Part shown: positions 16,289-24,520 of the stretch, in pieces
Position numbering within the stretch: position 1 is the stretch's first letter
Layout: every line of letters begins with the position of its first letter
Assembly (NCBI GenBank): GCA_910589275.1
Contig: CAJUTH010000037.1
Location: 1 to 35,946 of the forward strand
Reading direction: 5' to 3'
DNA from: an uncultured Dorea sp.
GTDB lineage: Bacteria; Bacillota; Clostridia; Lachnospirales; Lachnospiraceae
Length of the DNA stretch: 35,946 nucleotides
Translations under genes and position numbers: made by a program
Notes under the pieces: generated by a model
Databases searched by the model: none
What the model was told of the DNA's origin: nothing
What the model saw: only the letters and a program-made list of their open reading frames with translations

Positions 16289-16837
16289 TTAGTTGATTTT
16301 ATCCTCTCCCCGGATTTTCTTGTTTTTCCGTTCTTCTAACTCCGCAATTTGGTTCATCAAGCAATCTGAAAAAGTCCCCTCAATCGGTGTAGCTTCTCCT
16401 GTTGTGTAGTAGTCAAGAAGGACTATGTTATTATTCTTGTCAAAACAAAATATTTCATCACCATTCCCTATAATGGACAAGAATGGGATAAAATCAGTAA
16501 AACCTTCATCGTGTAGTTCTTTCGTTTTTTCACGAATATCCAAAAAATCGGGTATTCCATTGGCAATTCCATAGACTATAATTCCTCGACAGAACGACCA
16601 AAATGGGCCTATGTCATATTGTTTCGCTTGTGGCCATATTTCTTCTCGAACCTCCATATAAAGCCCACCTAATGGGGACATAGTGAACTCTCTAAAATCA
16701 GCAGGAAGATTTATCCCATACTGATTTTCAAAATCCTTTATATCCTGCTCCGATGGCTCATTTCCCATACAAGCTACAACCTGATAAGTCTGCTTATCAT
16801 AATTATGGAAATAATCATAAACTTTTTCCAATGACAT
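16289..16837 (-). CDS. SMI1/KNR4 (SUKH) family protein
   Basis: A 182-residue acidic protein with the SUKH fold: SEQDIKDFENQYGINLPADFREF at about 29-51, then PLGGLY, and later GNGDEIFCFD and a C-terminal helix. SUKH proteins often neutralise toxins of polymorphic toxin systems. No matching toxin gene is in the element, so it may be an orphan immunity gene carried as cargo. Base composition is more AT-rich than the element backbone. It shares a strand and probably a transcript with the broken gene behind it. Confidence 0.85.
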   Translation of the reverse strand: MSLEKVYDYFHNYDKQTYQVVACMGNEPSEQDIKDFENQYGINLPADFREFTMSPLGGLYMEVREEIWPQAKQYDIGPFWSFCRGIIVYGIANGIPDFLDIREKTKELHDEGFTDFIPFLSIIGNGDEIFCFDKNNNIVLLDYYTTGEATPIEGTFSDCLMNQIAELEERKNKKIRGEDKIN

Positions 16838-16872
16838 AATATACCTCCTACAAAATGCGATTTTTTATTTTC

Positions 16873-17673
16873 TTACTTCCGTCCCCGCTGTGGGGTTGGT
16901 TTTTTCAGCAAGTCCGACTTCTGTGCAATCTTTTTCAGCCACTTCTTTTCTTCCCCGGACAGCTTCTTAAAGTTCAGCCGCAGCCGTTTGCAGATAAACG
17001 CCAAAGACGCTTGCTCCGGGTCACTGTCTGGGTTGGTAATTTCGGTAGCGGCTTCCAATAATCCTTTCAGCGGGTTATCCTCCGGGACGCTGAAAAAATC
17101 CTCCCTGTGGGCTTCCCGCAGGCCGGCGGCTATCTCGTCTATGTCCTGCTGGATTATGTAACGGCAAAAGCTGTCATCATCAATATGGGCAGCGATAAGC
17201 TGTCTTAACTGCGGGTCGGTCAAGCCGGGATTGTGCTGTTTCATAATCATTGCGCTCATAGCGTCCACAATGGCGTTTGCGCTCTGTACCTGCTTCACCG
17301 CCGTTCCGTTCACATAGATTTCAAGGTCGGCCATCAGCTTGATAAAATCCGGGTGCGCCGCCAATTCGCACAGCAGAGCATTGTCCACCTGCCCGCTTTT
17401 CAGCAGGTCAATCATTCCGTCACTCAAACGCAGGTCTGCAAGATCAGCGTTTGGGTGACGCTTCATTTCAGACAGCCCCAGCAGATAGTCGGTGGTCACG
17501 CCGTAAAACTTCGCCAGCTTGATAAGAGCATAGTGGCTGATGTCCTTAAAATCGTCCGCTTCATAACTGCCCAACGCAGACTTGGAGAGGTTCGTCTGCT
17601 CTGCAAGCTGTTCCAGCGTCAAGCCACGCTGCACACGCAGGTCTTTCAAGCGTTCTTGAATGGATAAAGACAT
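16873..17673 (-). CDS. Xre-family regulator with long C-terminal region
   Basis: A 266-residue protein with an N-terminal Cro/CI helix-turn-helix (about 8-62; LEQLAEQTNLSKSALGSYE is the core). The long C-terminal region is helical and acidic, without a peptidase domain signature. A basic tail (KKWLKKIAQKSDLLKK) ends it. It is a likely regulator of element functions. GC content here matches the backbone rather than the adjacent cargo, so it probably belongs to the core of the element. Confidence 0.85.
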   Translation of the reverse strand: MSLSIQERLKDLRVQRGLTLEQLAEQTNLSKSALGSYEADDFKDISHYALIKLAKFYGVTTDYLLGLSEMKRHPNADLADLRLSDGMIDLLKSGQVDNALLCELAAHPDFIKLMADLEIYVNGTAVKQVQSANAIVDAMSAMIMKQHNPGLTDPQLRQLIAAHIDDDSFCRYIIQQDIDEIAAGLREAHREDFFSVPEDNPLKGLLEAATEITNPDSDPEQASLAFICKRLRLNFKKLSGEEKKWLKKIAQKSDLLKKPTPQRGRK

Positions 17674-17709
17674 TTTCTCGCCCTCCTTGTCTGTTCGATA
17701 AATCGGAAG

Positions 17710-18429
17710 TTAGTGAATCGGTAATAATTCCATATTTTTTGCCCGCTTTAGATTTATTTTAAGGTCGTCATATCCAAACGGCTTGCCATGTCCCGGATAT
17801 ATTAGATTTGGTCTAAGTGCGATGATTGTTTCCCAAGATTTTAGGAAATCCGTTTTATCCTCCGCCCAAATAGTTATTCTGTGTAAACTTGGCAATCCGT
17901 TCATAGCAGCGTCGCCGCAGAATAGAGAACCGTCATTAGTTAAAAGAGATATGGAATCGGCGGTGTGACCGGGAGTATCAATGATTTTTCCTTGCAATAA
18001 AAGTTCCACTTGCTTACGGTTTTGTTCGGTCACTTGAATACATCTACATGAATATTCTTGCGTTATTGGAGGAAACAAATGCTTGCCCTTGCCAACAAAT
18101 TTCATTAAGAAACAAAAGAGCAAGGCAATCTTGGTTGTGCAACCGCCATGAAAAGAGTTTTGCCCTTTATATAATCTTTCTAACGCCTTGTCACTCATAA
18201 CGATTTGAATGTCAGAGCATTCCGAGAGTATTTCATTCAAATAGCCTGCATGGTCATCGTGAGCGTGTGTCAGAAAAATATATCGTATCTGTTGAGGGGC
18301 TATTTGCATCTTTGCCAGTTGCTTTTTGAAATGTGCAAATCCTCTTTCATACCCTGTATCAATCAGTACATAGCCGTTGTCAATAGGATATATCCAATTA
18401 TTTACTATCCTGCTTCCTGCATTGAGCAT
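17710..18429 (-). CDS. Metallo-beta-lactamase-fold hydrolase
   Basis: A 239-residue hydrolase of the MBL superfamily. Metal ligands are visible in THAHDDHAGY (HxHxDH at about 54-61), IDTPGHTADS, FCGDAAMNG and YPGHGKP. No signal peptide is present, and the sequence is closer to generic glyoxalase-II/lactonase-like members than to true beta-lactamases, so antibiotic resistance is not implied. It is cargo of the element. A TATAAT box at 18496-18501 (minus strand) and AAGAGAG before the start fit a gene-specific promoter. Confidence 0.85.
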   Translation of the reverse strand: MLNAGSRIVNNWIYPIDNGYVLIDTGYERGFAHFKKQLAKMQIAPQQIRYIFLTHAHDDHAGYLNEILSECSDIQIVMSDKALERLYKGQNSFHGGCTTKIALLFCFLMKFVGKGKHLFPPITQEYSCRCIQVTEQNRKQVELLLQGKIIDTPGHTADSISLLTNDGSLFCGDAAMNGLPSLHRITIWAEDKTDFLKSWETIIALRPNLIYPGHGKPFGYDDLKINLKRAKNMELLPIH

Positions 18430-18799
18430 AGATGTTCTCTCTTTTCATTTATTTTCATCGGCGTCAACTTTCAATTTACTGTTCTGTATTTTCCCATTAT
18501 ACCACAATTCCGAGAGCGTGGAAATAGCGAGTTTTCCGGGCTGATTTCCTACCTCTTGGATATACGGCACAGGCAATCAAAAAAGTATACACTTGAGATA
18601 GTTCATCGATGGACAAGCCTCTTGAAAACTAAATGACCGTCTGAAAAGGAATACCCCGGCTGGGGAAGTGTGCTGTGACCCCGCTTCTGGACACCGTGAC
18701 CAGAGAGGGTGAGCGTACCAACGCCGGAACACGCCGCAGGAATGGGGCAGGAAGCCTTTTCGGGGAAAACGGCAGCAAGAAGAACAATGGAGGGAGTGC
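18430..18799. other. Intergenic region between cargo and backbone
   Basis: The left 170 bases are AT-rich and hold the MBL gene promoter (TATAAT at 18496-18501, minus strand). From about 18640 the composition turns GC-rich like the backbone. Open frames across this part lack ribosome sites. The cargo/backbone junction probably lies near 18600-18640. Confidence 0.5.
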
Positions 18800-19213
18800 A
18801 TGAAAGAAAGACCCTATCAACATTTGCCACCGCTGGAACACAGGCCGGACAGCTTCCCCTACCGCATGACCCCGGCGCAGAGGAAGCGGGCCAGCAGCCT
18901 GATCCGCCGGGAGTGCTGCAACTGTGGTGGTGGAAACTGCTTTGCGCTGGACGATGGCGACACCTGCACCTGTCCGCAGATGATTACATTCTCCGTCTGC
19001 TGCAAGTGGTTCCGCTGGGCGGTCTTGCCGCTGGATAGGACGCTGGAAGCGGAGATTTACCGTGACTGTGCTTTGAAACGCTGCTCGGTCTGCGGAAAGC
19101 CCTATGTGCCAAAATCCAACCGGGGCAAATACTGCCCGAACTGCGCCGCCAGAGTACACAGGCGGCAGAAAACAGAAAGTGAACGGAAAAGGAGGTCTGC
19201 TGTGGACAGTTAA
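18800..19213 (+). CDS. Cysteine-rich VLP-domain protein
   Basis: A 137-residue protein with two cysteine clusters: CCNCGGGNC around 39-47 extended by CTC and CC, and CSVCGKPYVP...YCPNCA around 95-117, the latter a zinc-ribbon pattern. The central WAVLPLDRTLEAEIYRDC gives the domain its name. Members are found as first gene in rep-mob modules of Clostridial mobile elements and probably bind DNA. GGAGGG lies 6 bases before the ATG. Confidence 0.85.
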   Translation: MKERPYQHLPPLEHRPDSFPYRMTPAQRKRASSLIRRECCNCGGGNCFALDDGDTCTCPQMITFSVCCKWFRWAVLPLDRTLEAEIYRDCALKRCSVCGKPYVPKSNRGKYCPNCAARVHRRQKTESERKRRSAVDS

Positions 19214-19214
19214 G

Positions 19215-19291
19215 GCGGAGAAAAGCCTTGATTTGCAAGGCTCCGCAAGCCCAAAACCGGGGCGGGCGGTATGTTTTATCGCCCACCCCGG
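19215..19291 (+). repeat. Two hairpins in front of the rep gene
   Basis: GCCTTG-atttg-CAAGGC (19225-19241) with an outer GCGGA/TCCGC, then CCGGGGcGGGCG (19257-19268) pairing with CGCCCaCCCCGG (19280-19291). They sit between the VLP gene and the RepA_N gene, where leader control of replication initiator synthesis would act. Confidence 0.65.
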
Positions 19292-19324
19292 AAAACGGGC
19301 TTCTAACCGTCCACAAAACACGCT

Positions 19325-19720
19325 ATGACAAACACGATTTACATTCACCAGCCGGAGAAAGTCATCAGCTTCACCCGGCTCCCCAATTTCCTTTTTGAAG
19401 CCCCATCATTCAAGCCCCTGTCCAACGAAGCGAAGGTGCTGTACGCCTTTATCCTGCGGCGGGCGGAGTTATCCCGGAAAAACGGGTGGGCGGACGAATA
19501 TGGGCGGATTTACCTGTATTACCCCATCTGCGAGGTGGTCGCCCTGCTCCACTGTGGGCGGCAGAAGGCGGTGAATACCCTGCGGGAGTTGCAGTATGCG
19601 GGGCTGGTGGAAATACAGAAACAGGGCTGTGGAAAACCCAACCGCATTTACCCAAAATCCTATGAAGCGGTTCCAAACACCGACTTCAAGAAGTCCGGCT
19701 GCGGTACGCCGGAGGGATGA
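19325..19720 (+). CDS. RepA_N-type replication initiator, short form
   Basis: A 131-residue protein opening MTNTIYIHQPEKVISFTRLP, with FLFEAPSFKPLSNEAKVLYAF and GRIYLYYPICEVVALLHCGRQ, the RepA_N winged-helix core. Full plasmid RepA proteins are much longer; this short form is common in integrative elements. It may allow the excised circle to replicate briefly, or act only as regulator. It is 3.5 kb from the left end and precedes mob. Confidence 0.85.
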   Translation: MTNTIYIHQPEKVISFTRLPNFLFEAPSFKPLSNEAKVLYAFILRRAELSRKNGWADEYGRIYLYYPICEVVALLHCGRQKAVNTLRELQYAGLVEIQKQGCGKPNRIYPKSYEAVPNTDFKKSGCGTPEG

Positions 19721-19893
19721 AAACCGTACCCTACAAGTACGAAAATCAATCCTCTTGGAGTACGGAAACCGGACGATATATAGAAATACAGAGATTAAAA
19801 CCATCTATTTATATCGATTCCATTCCAATCCTATCAGAGATATTTTCGGCGGGAAAACCCGCCGGAAAGGAATGGAATGGGGAAAGGAGTTCA

Positions 19894-20835
19894 ATGGCGC
19901 AACACGCAATTTTGCGATTTGAGAAACACAAGGGCAACCCGGCAAGACCACTGGAAGCCCACCACGAACGGAAAAAGGAGCAGTACGCCAGCAACCCGGA
20001 CATTGACACCAGCCGGAGCAAGTACAATTTCCATATCGTCAAGCCGGAGGGGCGCTACTACCATTTCATTCAGAGCCGCATTGAACAGTCTGGGTGCAGA
20101 ACGAGGAAAGACAGTACACGCTTTGTCGATACGCTGATAACCGCCAGCCCGGAGTTTTTCAAGAAGAAATCCCCGGAGGAAATACAGGCGTTTTTCAAAA
20201 GAGCGGCGGACTTCCTCATTGACCGGGTAGGCCAGGAAAATATCGTGTCGGCGATAGTACACATGGACGAGAAAACGCCCCACCTGCATTTGACCTTTGT
20301 TCCGCTGACGAAAGACAACCGCCTGTGCGCCAAAGAAATCATAGGCAACCGGGCCAATCTGACAAAGTGGCAGGACGATTTTCACGCCTATATGTTGGAG
20401 AAGTACCCCAGCTTGGAGCGTGGGGAGAGCGCAAGCAAAACGGGAAGAAAGCATATCCCCACCCGGCTTTTCAAACAGGCGGTTTCCCTCTCCAAACAGG
20501 CGAGGGCGATTGAAGCCACGCTGGACGGTATCAATCCAATTAACGCCGGAAAGAAGAAAGAGGAAGCCCTCTCTATGCTCAAAAAGTGGTTTCCGCAGAT
20601 GGAGAACTTCTCCGGGCAGTTGAAGAAATACAAGGTCACGATAAATGACCTCTTGGCAGAAAATGAAAAACTGGAGGCAAGGGCAAAGGCCAGCGAAAAG
20701 GACAAGATGAAAGGCGTTATGGAACGGGCAAAGCTGGAAAGCGAGTTACACAACATTCAACGGCTGGTTGACCGTATCCCGCCGGAAGTGCTGGCAGAGT
20801 TGAAGCGGCAACCGAACTATGGAAAGGAAAGGTGA
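19894..20835 (+). CDS. MobV-family relaxase
   Basis: A 313-residue Pre/Mob relaxase that nicks oriT and pilots the strand. The N-terminal MAQHAILRFEKHKG, the HHERKK cluster at 23-28, and the metal-binding HMDEKTPHLHL at 123-133 are MobV hallmarks. The C-terminus is a charged coiled coil. The start is placed at 19894, where AAAGGAG lies 4-8 bases upstream; the frame is open back to 19717 but that part shows no MobV features. Its partner oriT at 15364-15402 has the matching sequence type. Confidence 0.93.
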   Translation: MAQHAILRFEKHKGNPARPLEAHHERKKEQYASNPDIDTSRSKYNFHIVKPEGRYYHFIQSRIEQSGCRTRKDSTRFVDTLITASPEFFKKKSPEEIQAFFKRAADFLIDRVGQENIVSAIVHMDEKTPHLHLTFVPLTKDNRLCAKEIIGNRANLTKWQDDFHAYMLEKYPSLERGESASKTGRKHIPTRLFKQAVSLSKQARAIEATLDGINPINAGKKKEEALSMLKKWFPQMENFSGQLKKYKVTINDLLAENEKLEARAKASEKDKMKGVMERAKLESELHNIQRLVDRIPPEVLAELKRQPNYGKER

Positions 20836-21031
20836 TTTTATAACGAATATCAGATACAAAAAGGAAACAGAAATCGTGACTTTTCAAGGAAAGGAAATCA
20901 CGCTGGAAAATCTCTCCCCGGTATTTACACCGGAGCAGGAAGCGGCCAAACGCCGGGAACTGGAACAGCAGCTTTATGAGGTGTTCCGCAAGTACGCCGA
21001 CAAGCGGCAGAAAGAGGAAGCCGGGGCGTAA
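20819..21031 (+). CDS. Small conserved protein of the mob module
   Basis: A 70-residue charged protein that overlaps the end of the relaxase gene by 17 bases and is therefore translationally coupled. It has a beta-like first half (TNIRYKKETEIVTFQGKEI) and a helical second half (EQEAAKRRELEQQLYEVFRKYADKRQ). I do not know its function; similar small proteins follow mob in related elements. Confidence 0.7.
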   Translation: MERKGDFITNIRYKKETEIVTFQGKEITLENLSPVFTPEQEAAKRRELEQQLYEVFRKYADKRQKEEAGA

Positions 21032-21049
21032 GTTTTTCCAGCCACATCA

Positions 21050-21078
21050 TTGATTTACGGGGCTGTTGGCGGTATAAT
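21050..21078 (+). promoter_or_regulatory. Promoter of the recombinase gene
   Basis: TTGATT (21050-21055) and TATAAT (21073-21078) are 17 bases apart. The message would begin about 40 bases before the recombinase ATG, so the recombinase can be expressed apart from the mob module. Confidence 0.7.
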
Positions 21079-21125
21079 AAGACTGTCAGCAGCTCCGTTT
21101 CTTTTTTAAGAAAAGGAGCGACAAT

Positions 21126-22637
21126 ATGAATAATCGGATAGACGCAATCTATGCAAGACAATCGGTAGACAAAAAGGACAGCATTTCCATTGAAAGCCAG
21201 ATTGAGTTTTGCAAATACGAATTGAAAGGCGGTAGTTGCAGGGAATACACAGATAAAGGATACAGCGGCAAAAACACAGACCGCCCGAAATTTCAAGAGT
21301 TGGTGCGGGATATTAAAAAGGGCCTGATAGCAAAAGTCATTGTCTACAAACTTGACCGTATCAGCCGTTCCATTCTGGATTTCGCAACCATGATGGAGCT
21401 GTTCCAGCAGTACAATGTGGAGTTTGTTTCTTCCACGGAAAAGTTTGATACTTCAACCCCGATGGGCCGGGCCATGCTGAATATTTGTATCGTGTTCGCA
21501 CAGTTGGAACGGGAAACGATACAAAAGCGGGTGACGGACGCTTACTATTCCCGCAGTCAGCGGGGCTTCAAGATGGGCGGGAAAGCCCCCTATGGCTTCC
21601 ATACGGAGCCTATCAAGATGGACGGTATCAATACAAAGCGGCTGGTAGTGAAGCCGGAGGAAGCGGCAAATATCCGGCTGATGTTTGAAATGTACGCCGA
21701 GCCGACAACTTCCTATGGGGACATTACCCGGCACTTTGCGGAACAGGGCATTTTATTTAATGGCCGGGAACTGATACGCCCCACGCTGGCGCAGATGTTA
21801 CGCAACCCCGTCTATGTGCAGGCGGACTTGGATGTGTACGAGTTTTTCAAGAGCCAGGGGACGGTGCTTGTCAATGACGTCGCCGACTTCACGGGCATGA
21901 ACGGGTGTTATCTCTATCAAGGCCGGGATGTGAAGCCGGGCAAGGCCCAAAGCCTGAAAGACCAAATGCTGGTGCTTGCGCCCCATGAGGGGATTGTCCC
22001 CTCGGATATATGGCTGACCTGCCGCAAGAAGCTGATGAACAACATGAAAATCCAGTCCGCCCGGAAAGCCACCCATACATGGCTGGCGGGGAAAATCAAG
22101 TGCGGGAACTGCGGGTACGCCCTTATGAGTATCTTCAATCCCTCCGGCAGACAGTACCTCCGCTGTACGAAACGGCTGGACAACAAAAGCTGTCCCGGCT
22201 GTGGGAAAATCATCACGGCGGAACTGGAAGCGGTGGTGTATCGGCAGATGGTGAAAAAGCTGGACAGCTACAAGACACTGACGGGCAGGAAGAAAGCGGC
22301 AAAGGCCAATCCCAAAATCACCGCCCTGCAAGTGGAACTTGCCCATGTGGATAGCGAGATTGAAAAGTTGCTGGACAGTCTGACAGGCGCAAATAATGTG
22401 CTGCTCTCCTATGTGAATGTGAAGATAGCCGAACTGGACGGACGCAAGCAGGAACTTCTGGCGAAGATGGCGGAGTTGACCGTGGAAGCCATCAGCCCGG
22501 AACAGGTCAGCCAGATTTCCGGCTACCTCGACACTTGGAAGAACGTATCCTTTGACGACAAGCGGCGGGTGGTGGATTTGATGATTACCACCATTGCCGC
22601 CACAAGCGACAGCTTAAACATCACATGGAAAATCTGA
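21126..22637 (+). CDS. Large serine recombinase (integrase/excisionase)
   Basis: A 503-residue site-specific recombinase that inserts and excises the element. The nucleophile is S13 in IYARQSVDKKDSISIESQ; the catalytic domain (1-150) has YKLDRISRS and the RETIQKRV helix. The recombinase domain is followed by a zinc ribbon (KCGNCGYAL...LRCTKRLDNKSCPGC) and a coiled coil near the end. AGGAGCG precedes the ATG. It ends 53 bases from the right crossover, the usual position for the enzyme recognising the adjacent att site. Confidence 0.95.
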   Translation: MNNRIDAIYARQSVDKKDSISIESQIEFCKYELKGGSCREYTDKGYSGKNTDRPKFQELVRDIKKGLIAKVIVYKLDRISRSILDFATMMELFQQYNVEFVSSTEKFDTSTPMGRAMLNICIVFAQLERETIQKRVTDAYYSRSQRGFKMGGKAPYGFHTEPIKMDGINTKRLVVKPEEAANIRLMFEMYAEPTTSYGDITRHFAEQGILFNGRELIRPTLAQMLRNPVYVQADLDVYEFFKSQGTVLVNDVADFTGMNGCYLYQGRDVKPGKAQSLKDQMLVLAPHEGIVPSDIWLTCRKKLMNNMKIQSARKATHTWLAGKIKCGNCGYALMSIFNPSGRQYLRCTKRLDNKSCPGCGKIITAELEAVVYRQMVKKLDSYKTLTGRKKAAKANPKITALQVELAHVDSEIEKLLDSLTGANNVLLSYVNVKIAELDGRKQELLAKMAELTVEAISPEQVSQISGYLDTWKNVSFDDKRRVVDLMITTIAATSDSLNITWKI

Positions 22638-22670
22638 CGGGCATATCAGCGCCCGTCAGACCGTTACCTT

Positions 22671-22691
22671 GTGTAGTCCCTTGTAAACTGT
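22671..22691 (+). other. attR of the integrated element
   Basis: GTGTAGTCCCTTGTAAACTG (22671-22690) ends in the shared crossover dinucleotide GT (22690-22691). Its reverse complement differs from the attL arm at one base. Joined in a circle the two arms give a near-perfect 20+1+20 palindrome, as expected for attP. Confidence 0.85.
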
Positions 22692-22905
22692 ACTTTGTCA
22701 TATTATAAATAACCGTCATTGCCTTAGCTTCAGACATTGGCATTACAGAATGATACCCGGAACCTTGAATGTGTTCAAAGCCGTTTCTTTCAAAAAATCC
22801 CCGAATATCATAATACGCTTTGTGCCAATCACCTTCCGAATAATATTTCTTAAGCGCGTCTGTATCCAAATCAAAATTAATTCCTTTTTTCTGAGAGCTA
22901 TCCAT
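22692..22905 (-). pseudogene. vapD: vapD, N-terminal part (split by mobile element)
   Basis: VapD proteins are small Cas2-like ribonucleases, toxins of toxin-antitoxin pairs. This part encodes MDSSQKKGINFDLDTDALKK through AMTVIYNMTK, including the FDLDT strand with the likely catalytic aspartate. As it now stands the frame runs into the element and stops at 22621 after 23 foreign residues. Joined to 15128-15237 it gives 107 residues, a usual VapD length. Being cut after about 72 residues it lacks the second half of the fold, so the toxin should be inactive. Confidence 0.9.
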
Positions 22906-22911
22906 ATTCTA

Positions 22912-23202
22912 TCAGTTCCTCAGAAAATCCGTTATCAGATTTTCCCTGTCAGTTCCGTTATACCAGAAACATTCCTCCAAATGCTCTGCAATTCCCACTC
23001 TGTCTTTCAGTGCAAATATAGCCGCCCAGAACCTCCCATAATCTTCTTTCCTGCCCTTATCAAGATAAATTCTCTTTCCATACTGGCGGTCTGCACAGTT
23101 CAAATCTTCCTGTTCAAAAATCTCATCAGTCTGACTGCACAATTCTTCGAGCGTTTCCACGTCCAGACAATTGGAATCAAATTTCAATTCTACTTTATAC
23201 AT
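22912..23202 (-). CDS. Probable partner (antitoxin) of VapD
   Basis: A 96-residue acidic protein, 6 bases upstream of vapD and on the same strand, so translated from the same message. It begins MYKVELKFDSNCLDVETLEE and has KGRKEDYGRFWAAIFALKD near the middle and a WYNGTDRENLITDFL end. It shows no sequence similarity that I recognise to H. influenzae VapX. Size, acidity and position fit an antitoxin; this is inference. It begins 11 bases after the purD stop with AAGGA as ribosome site, so it may ride on the pur transcript. Confidence 0.6.
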   Translation of the reverse strand: MYKVELKFDSNCLDVETLEELCSQTDEIFEQEDLNCADRQYGKRIYLDKGRKEDYGRFWAAIFALKDRVGIAEHLEECFWYNGTDRENLITDFLRN

Positions 23203-23213
23203 ATTTAATTCCT

Positions 23214-24485
23214 TTATGCTTCATCAATCGCTTTCCCGATATCATGCCTCATATACTTATTGTCGAACTGCACCCATTCGGCAGCCGCATAAGCATTGGC
23301 CCTTGCCTCCTTCAGATCCGCTCCCTTCGCCGTAACGCCGAGCACCCGGCCACCGTTGGTCACGTACTGCTCTCCTTCCAGCTTTGTGCCCGCGTGGAAG
23401 CAGTAGTATCCCTCATGCATTTTAAATTCCTCCAGCCCATGGATCGGAATCCCCTTTTCATAAGCCACCGGATAGCCTTCGCTGGCCAGCACTACGCAAA
23501 CCGCCGCATTGTCCTCAAACTGCAGATCTATCTGATCCAGCGTTCCGTCAATACACGCCTCCGCCACTTCAATCAGATCATTCTTCATCCTCGGAAGCAC
23601 CACCTGCGCCTCTGGGTCGCCGAATCTGGCATTGTACTCTAACACCTTCGGGCCGTCCTCCGTCAGCATCAGGCCGAAGAAAATAACACCCTTAAACGGC
23701 CTTCCCTCCGCCTTCATCGCATCCACGGTCGCCTGATAGATCTGTTTCTCACAAAATTCGTCTACTTCCTTGGTATAAAAGGGACTGGGCGAGAAGGTTC
23801 CCATGCCGCCGGTATTCAGTCCTGTATCTCCGTCTCCGGCACGCTTATGGTCCTGCGCGGAGGTCATCGTCTTAATCGTATTTCCGTCCACAAAGGACAG
23901 AACGGATACCTCCCGTCCGGTCATAAATTCTTCAATGACCATCTCATTTCCCGCGGAACCGAACTTCTTATCCAGCATAATCGTCTTTACGCCCTCTTTT
24001 GCCTCTTCCAGATCGTTGCAGATTAACACGCCCTTTCCAAGCGCCAGTCCGTCCGCTTTCAGCACGATCGGGAATTTGGCTGTCTCCAGATACGCCAGCG
24101 CTTTTTCTGGATCTGTAAAGTTCTCATATGCCGCCGTCGGAATATGGTACTTCTTCATCAGATCTTTAGAAAATGCCTTAGAGCCTTCTAGGATCGCCGC
24201 ATTTTTCCTCGGCCCGAATGTGCGAATGCCAGCCGCCTCCAGCTCGTCCACCAGACCGCCCACCAGCGGATCGTCCATTCCCACGATCACAAGATCAATC
24301 TCTTTCTCTTTTGCAAAAGCGACAATCTTGTCAAATTCCATCGCGCCGATCGGTTCACACTCCGCATATTCTGCAATCCCCGCATTCCCCGGCGTACAGT
24401 ACAGCTTATCCGTCCGCGGACTCTTTGCCGCACAGTAACAGATCACATGCTCTCTTCCGCCGCTTCCGACTACCAATACATTCAT
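23214..24485 (-). CDS. purD: PurD, phosphoribosylamine-glycine ligase
   Basis: PurD joins glycine to phosphoribosylamine in purine synthesis. It is an ATP-grasp protein: MNVLVVGSGGREH start, PIVLKADGLALGKGV near 135-150, and EYNARFGDPEAQ. At 423 residues it is family-sized. The start at 24485 has GGAGG 8 bases upstream; the frame is open to 24533 without a site. It is last of the purE-M-N-D cluster and separated from purN by a hairpin-rich 176-base gap. Confidence 0.95.
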   Translation of the reverse strand: MNVLVVGSGGREHVICYCAAKSPRTDKLYCTPGNAGIAEYAECEPIGAMEFDKIVAFAKEKEIDLVIVGMDDPLVGGLVDELEAAGIRTFGPRKNAAILEGSKAFSKDLMKKYHIPTAAYENFTDPEKALAYLETAKFPIVLKADGLALGKGVLICNDLEEAKEGVKTIMLDKKFGSAGNEMVIEEFMTGREVSVLSFVDGNTIKTMTSAQDHKRAGDGDTGLNTGGMGTFSPSPFYTKEVDEFCEKQIYQATVDAMKAEGRPFKGVIFFGLMLTEDGPKVLEYNARFGDPEAQVVLPRMKNDLIEVAEACIDGTLDQIDLQFEDNAAVCVVLASEGYPVAYEKGIPIHGLEEFKMHEGYYCFHAGTKLEGEQYVTNGGRVLGVTAKGADLKEARANAYAAAEWVQFDNKYMRHDIGKAIDEA

Positions 24486-24520
24486 CTTCGCTTCCTCCTT
24501 CATGCCTGTATGTATCTCTT

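Larger units (their letters stand above)
15238..22691 (+). mobile_element. Integrative mobilizable element inside vapD
   Basis: A 7,454-base element bounded by attL (core GT 15236-15237) and attR (core GT 22690-22691). Deleting it restores an uninterrupted 107-residue VapD. Backbone genes read rightward: cysteine-rich VLP protein, RepA_N protein, MobV relaxase, small protein, serine recombinase. Cargo genes in the left half read leftward and are more AT-rich. A MobV-type oriT lies near the left end, so in the circular form it sits a few hundred bases from the recombinase. No type IV secretion genes are present: it would need a helper for transfer. Confidence 0.9.

Noticed and set aside
17710..18429. 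Beta-lactam resistance gene on the mobile element
   Set aside because: The protein has the MBL metal motif but lacks a secretion signal and resembles general hydrolases of the superfamily.
15595..18700. Direct repeat GACACCGTGAC at 15595-15605 and 18690-18700 flanking the cargo
   Set aside because: Eleven bases matching at roughly the cargo borders is suggestive of cargo exchange, but the match does not extend and could be chance.
22621..22691. Treating 22621-22905 as a complete 94-residue gene
   Set aside because: The last 23 residues are encoded by the element end and the real continuation lies at 15128-15237.
15221..22699. Palindromic attB (GACAAA...TTTGTC) in the rebuilt vapD
   Set aside because: The arms exist, but their centre is four bases off the GT core and inner bases do not pair, so symmetry about the crossover is not supported.
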